From Methanoregula sp. (GTDB lineage Archaea > Halobacteriota > Methanomicrobia > Methanomicrobiales > Methanospirillaceae), in the NCBI GenBank assembly GCA_030653335.1, contig JAURZP010000267.1:1-6451 (forward strand): a stretch of 6,451 bases of DNA, written 5' to 3'. The notes below the pieces were generated by a model. That model worked only from the letters and a program-made list of their open reading frames with translations. It ran no database searches and had not been told where the DNA came from. Position 1 is the first letter of the stretch. Every line of letters begins with the position of its first letter. This document shows, one piece after another, positions 5,836-6,451 of the stretch. Made by a program: the position numbers and the translations under genes.

Positions 5836-6451
5836 GAAGCTGGCGCCTCCAGCGATGAAGCATCCGCCGCACACCCGTGGTTCCAACCGGAGTGCCGGGA
5901 CCGAGCGGGACACCGTTCATGCCCGGCTTTTTCATCTGCATCCGCAAGGCCTCTGCCACTTCAGAAGAAGAAGACACGCCATCAGGATCACTTATGGATG
6001 GATCAATCGATGCAGCCATACCCGTAAGATCGGAAAACTTTTCAAGGGTATCTCTCTGGAACAGGCGTTCTTTTTCAACGACTCTGCTGCAATCTATGCC
6101 AAAAGCAGCGGCAACTGCCTCCACAAACGAGATGGTGCCGGAAAGCCCAAGCGGGAAGGATGATATGAACGGGGTGCCAAAACGCTGCTTTAAGTAATCG
6201 CCCACCGGCGTAAGCGCTGGCTCTCTTAGGATATTGAGCCGGGCAGCACCAAGAGTCCCGATCTCATCGAATGTGATATCATGCACGTACCGCATATTTA
6301 CGGGAATACCGAGCATATCGAGGAGACGGATTACCTCTGCATAGTTCTCCTCAACCTCGTATTCGAGATTCTTCTCTCCGATGATATTCACGCAGTCATT
6401 CACCATGCAGGGCTCAGCAGAACCAGCGATCGCACAGAGAGCATTTGCCAC
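5828..6451 (-). CDS. nitrogenase component-1-like protein, NifD/NifE-type subunit (N-terminus off window)
   Basis: Only the last 207 codons are visible; the frame is open at the right edge and the true start is outside. The visible part matches the middle domain of NifD/NifE: VNIIGEKNLEYE (21-32), EVIRLLDMLGIPV (39-51), the FDEIGTLGAARLNI segment (61-74), then YLKQRFGTPFISSFPLGLSGTISFVEAVAAAFG as the next landmark (86-118). In family members a C-terminal Rossmann domain of 150 or more residues follows. Here only about 87 residues remain, with no Rossmann-like pattern, rich in Ser, Gly and Pro and ending in a basic tail (RRMLHRWRRQLHA). The histidine cofactor ligand of NifD would lie in the missing domain. 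Its stop codon overlaps the start of the NifK/N-like gene by 8 bases, which makes them one operon and probably one complex. A reductase (NifH-like) gene may lie off the window; that is a guess. Confidence 0.8.
   Translation of the reverse strand: MANALCAIAGSAEPCMVNDCVNIIGEKNLEYEVEENYAEVIRLLDMLGIPVNMRYVHDITFDEIGTLGAARLNILREPALTPVGDYLKQRFGTPFISSFPLGLSGTISFVEAVAAAFGIDCSRVVEKERLFQRDTLEKFSDLTGMAASIDPSISDPDGVSSSSEVAEALRMQMKKPGMNGVPLGPGTPVGTTGVRRMLHRWRRQLHA
5846..5850 (-). promoter_or_regulatory. ribosome binding site of the NifK/N-like gene
   Basis: GGAGG on the - strand lies inside the end of the upstream gene, 10 bases before ATG 5835. It selects that start over the upstream in-frame GTG (5913), whose extension would lie entirely in the neighbour's coding sequence. 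Confidence 0.65.

Noticed and set aside
5530..6027. A 165-codon open frame on the + strand
   Set aside because: It is antisense to both nitrogenase-like genes across their junction and has no domain-like pattern.
4705..6451. Calling the pair true molybdenum nitrogenase nifDK
   Set aside because: The proteins are too short, the NifD-like one lacks the C-terminal domain with the cofactor histidine, and no nifH or nifI genes are in view.

Overview
The window most likely comes from a methanogenic archaeon, probably of the Methanomicrobiales (Methanoregula or Methanosphaerula type). This is an inference from three things: the histidine kinase has the RHDILNQL-type H-box common in methanogen sensor kinases; nitrogenase-like genes sit next to signal-transduction genes; and genes are preceded by GGAGG/AGGTGG ribosome sites and TTATATA-type TATA boxes. 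No rRNA, tRNA, CRISPR array, insertion sequence or transposase was seen.

The layout is two convergent halves. On the + strand, an AT-rich leader of about 300 bp (1-299) holds a TATA-like element and clustered short repeats. It leads into a membrane-anchored family-3 solute-binding protein (300-1256). A large membrane sensor histidine kinase (1269-3902) follows with almost no gap, with the order TM, Cache, TM, HAMP, PAS, PAS, HisKA-like, HATPase. The two genes probably form one operon and one sensory unit. No transporter permease, ATPase or response regulator is in view. A short convergent intergenic region (3903-4104) carries a bidirectional terminator-like structure. It also carries a degenerate second copy of a sequence found at bases 1-61, so the sensor module lies between two direct repeats.

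On the - strand, two nitrogenase component-1-like genes overlap by 8 bp. The upstream one (5828-6451, NifD/NifE-like, N-terminus off the right edge) ends about 90 residues after its middle Rossmann-type domain and seems to lack the usual C-terminal domain. The downstream one (4705-5835, NifK/NifN-like, 376 aa) is complete and keeps three cysteines at P-cluster-like positions. They look like the two subunits of an uncharacterised nitrogenase-like reductase or scaffold. I see no basis for calling them true nitrogenase. Downstream of them is a 137-aa protein of unknown function (4105-4518) with its own clear archaeal promoter, a palindromic TATA region and an adjacent operator-like palindrome.

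The most interesting parts are the shortened NifD/E-like partner, the tightly coupled solute-binding protein and Cache kinase pair, the direct repeats around that pair, and the palindromic promoter of the unknown gene.
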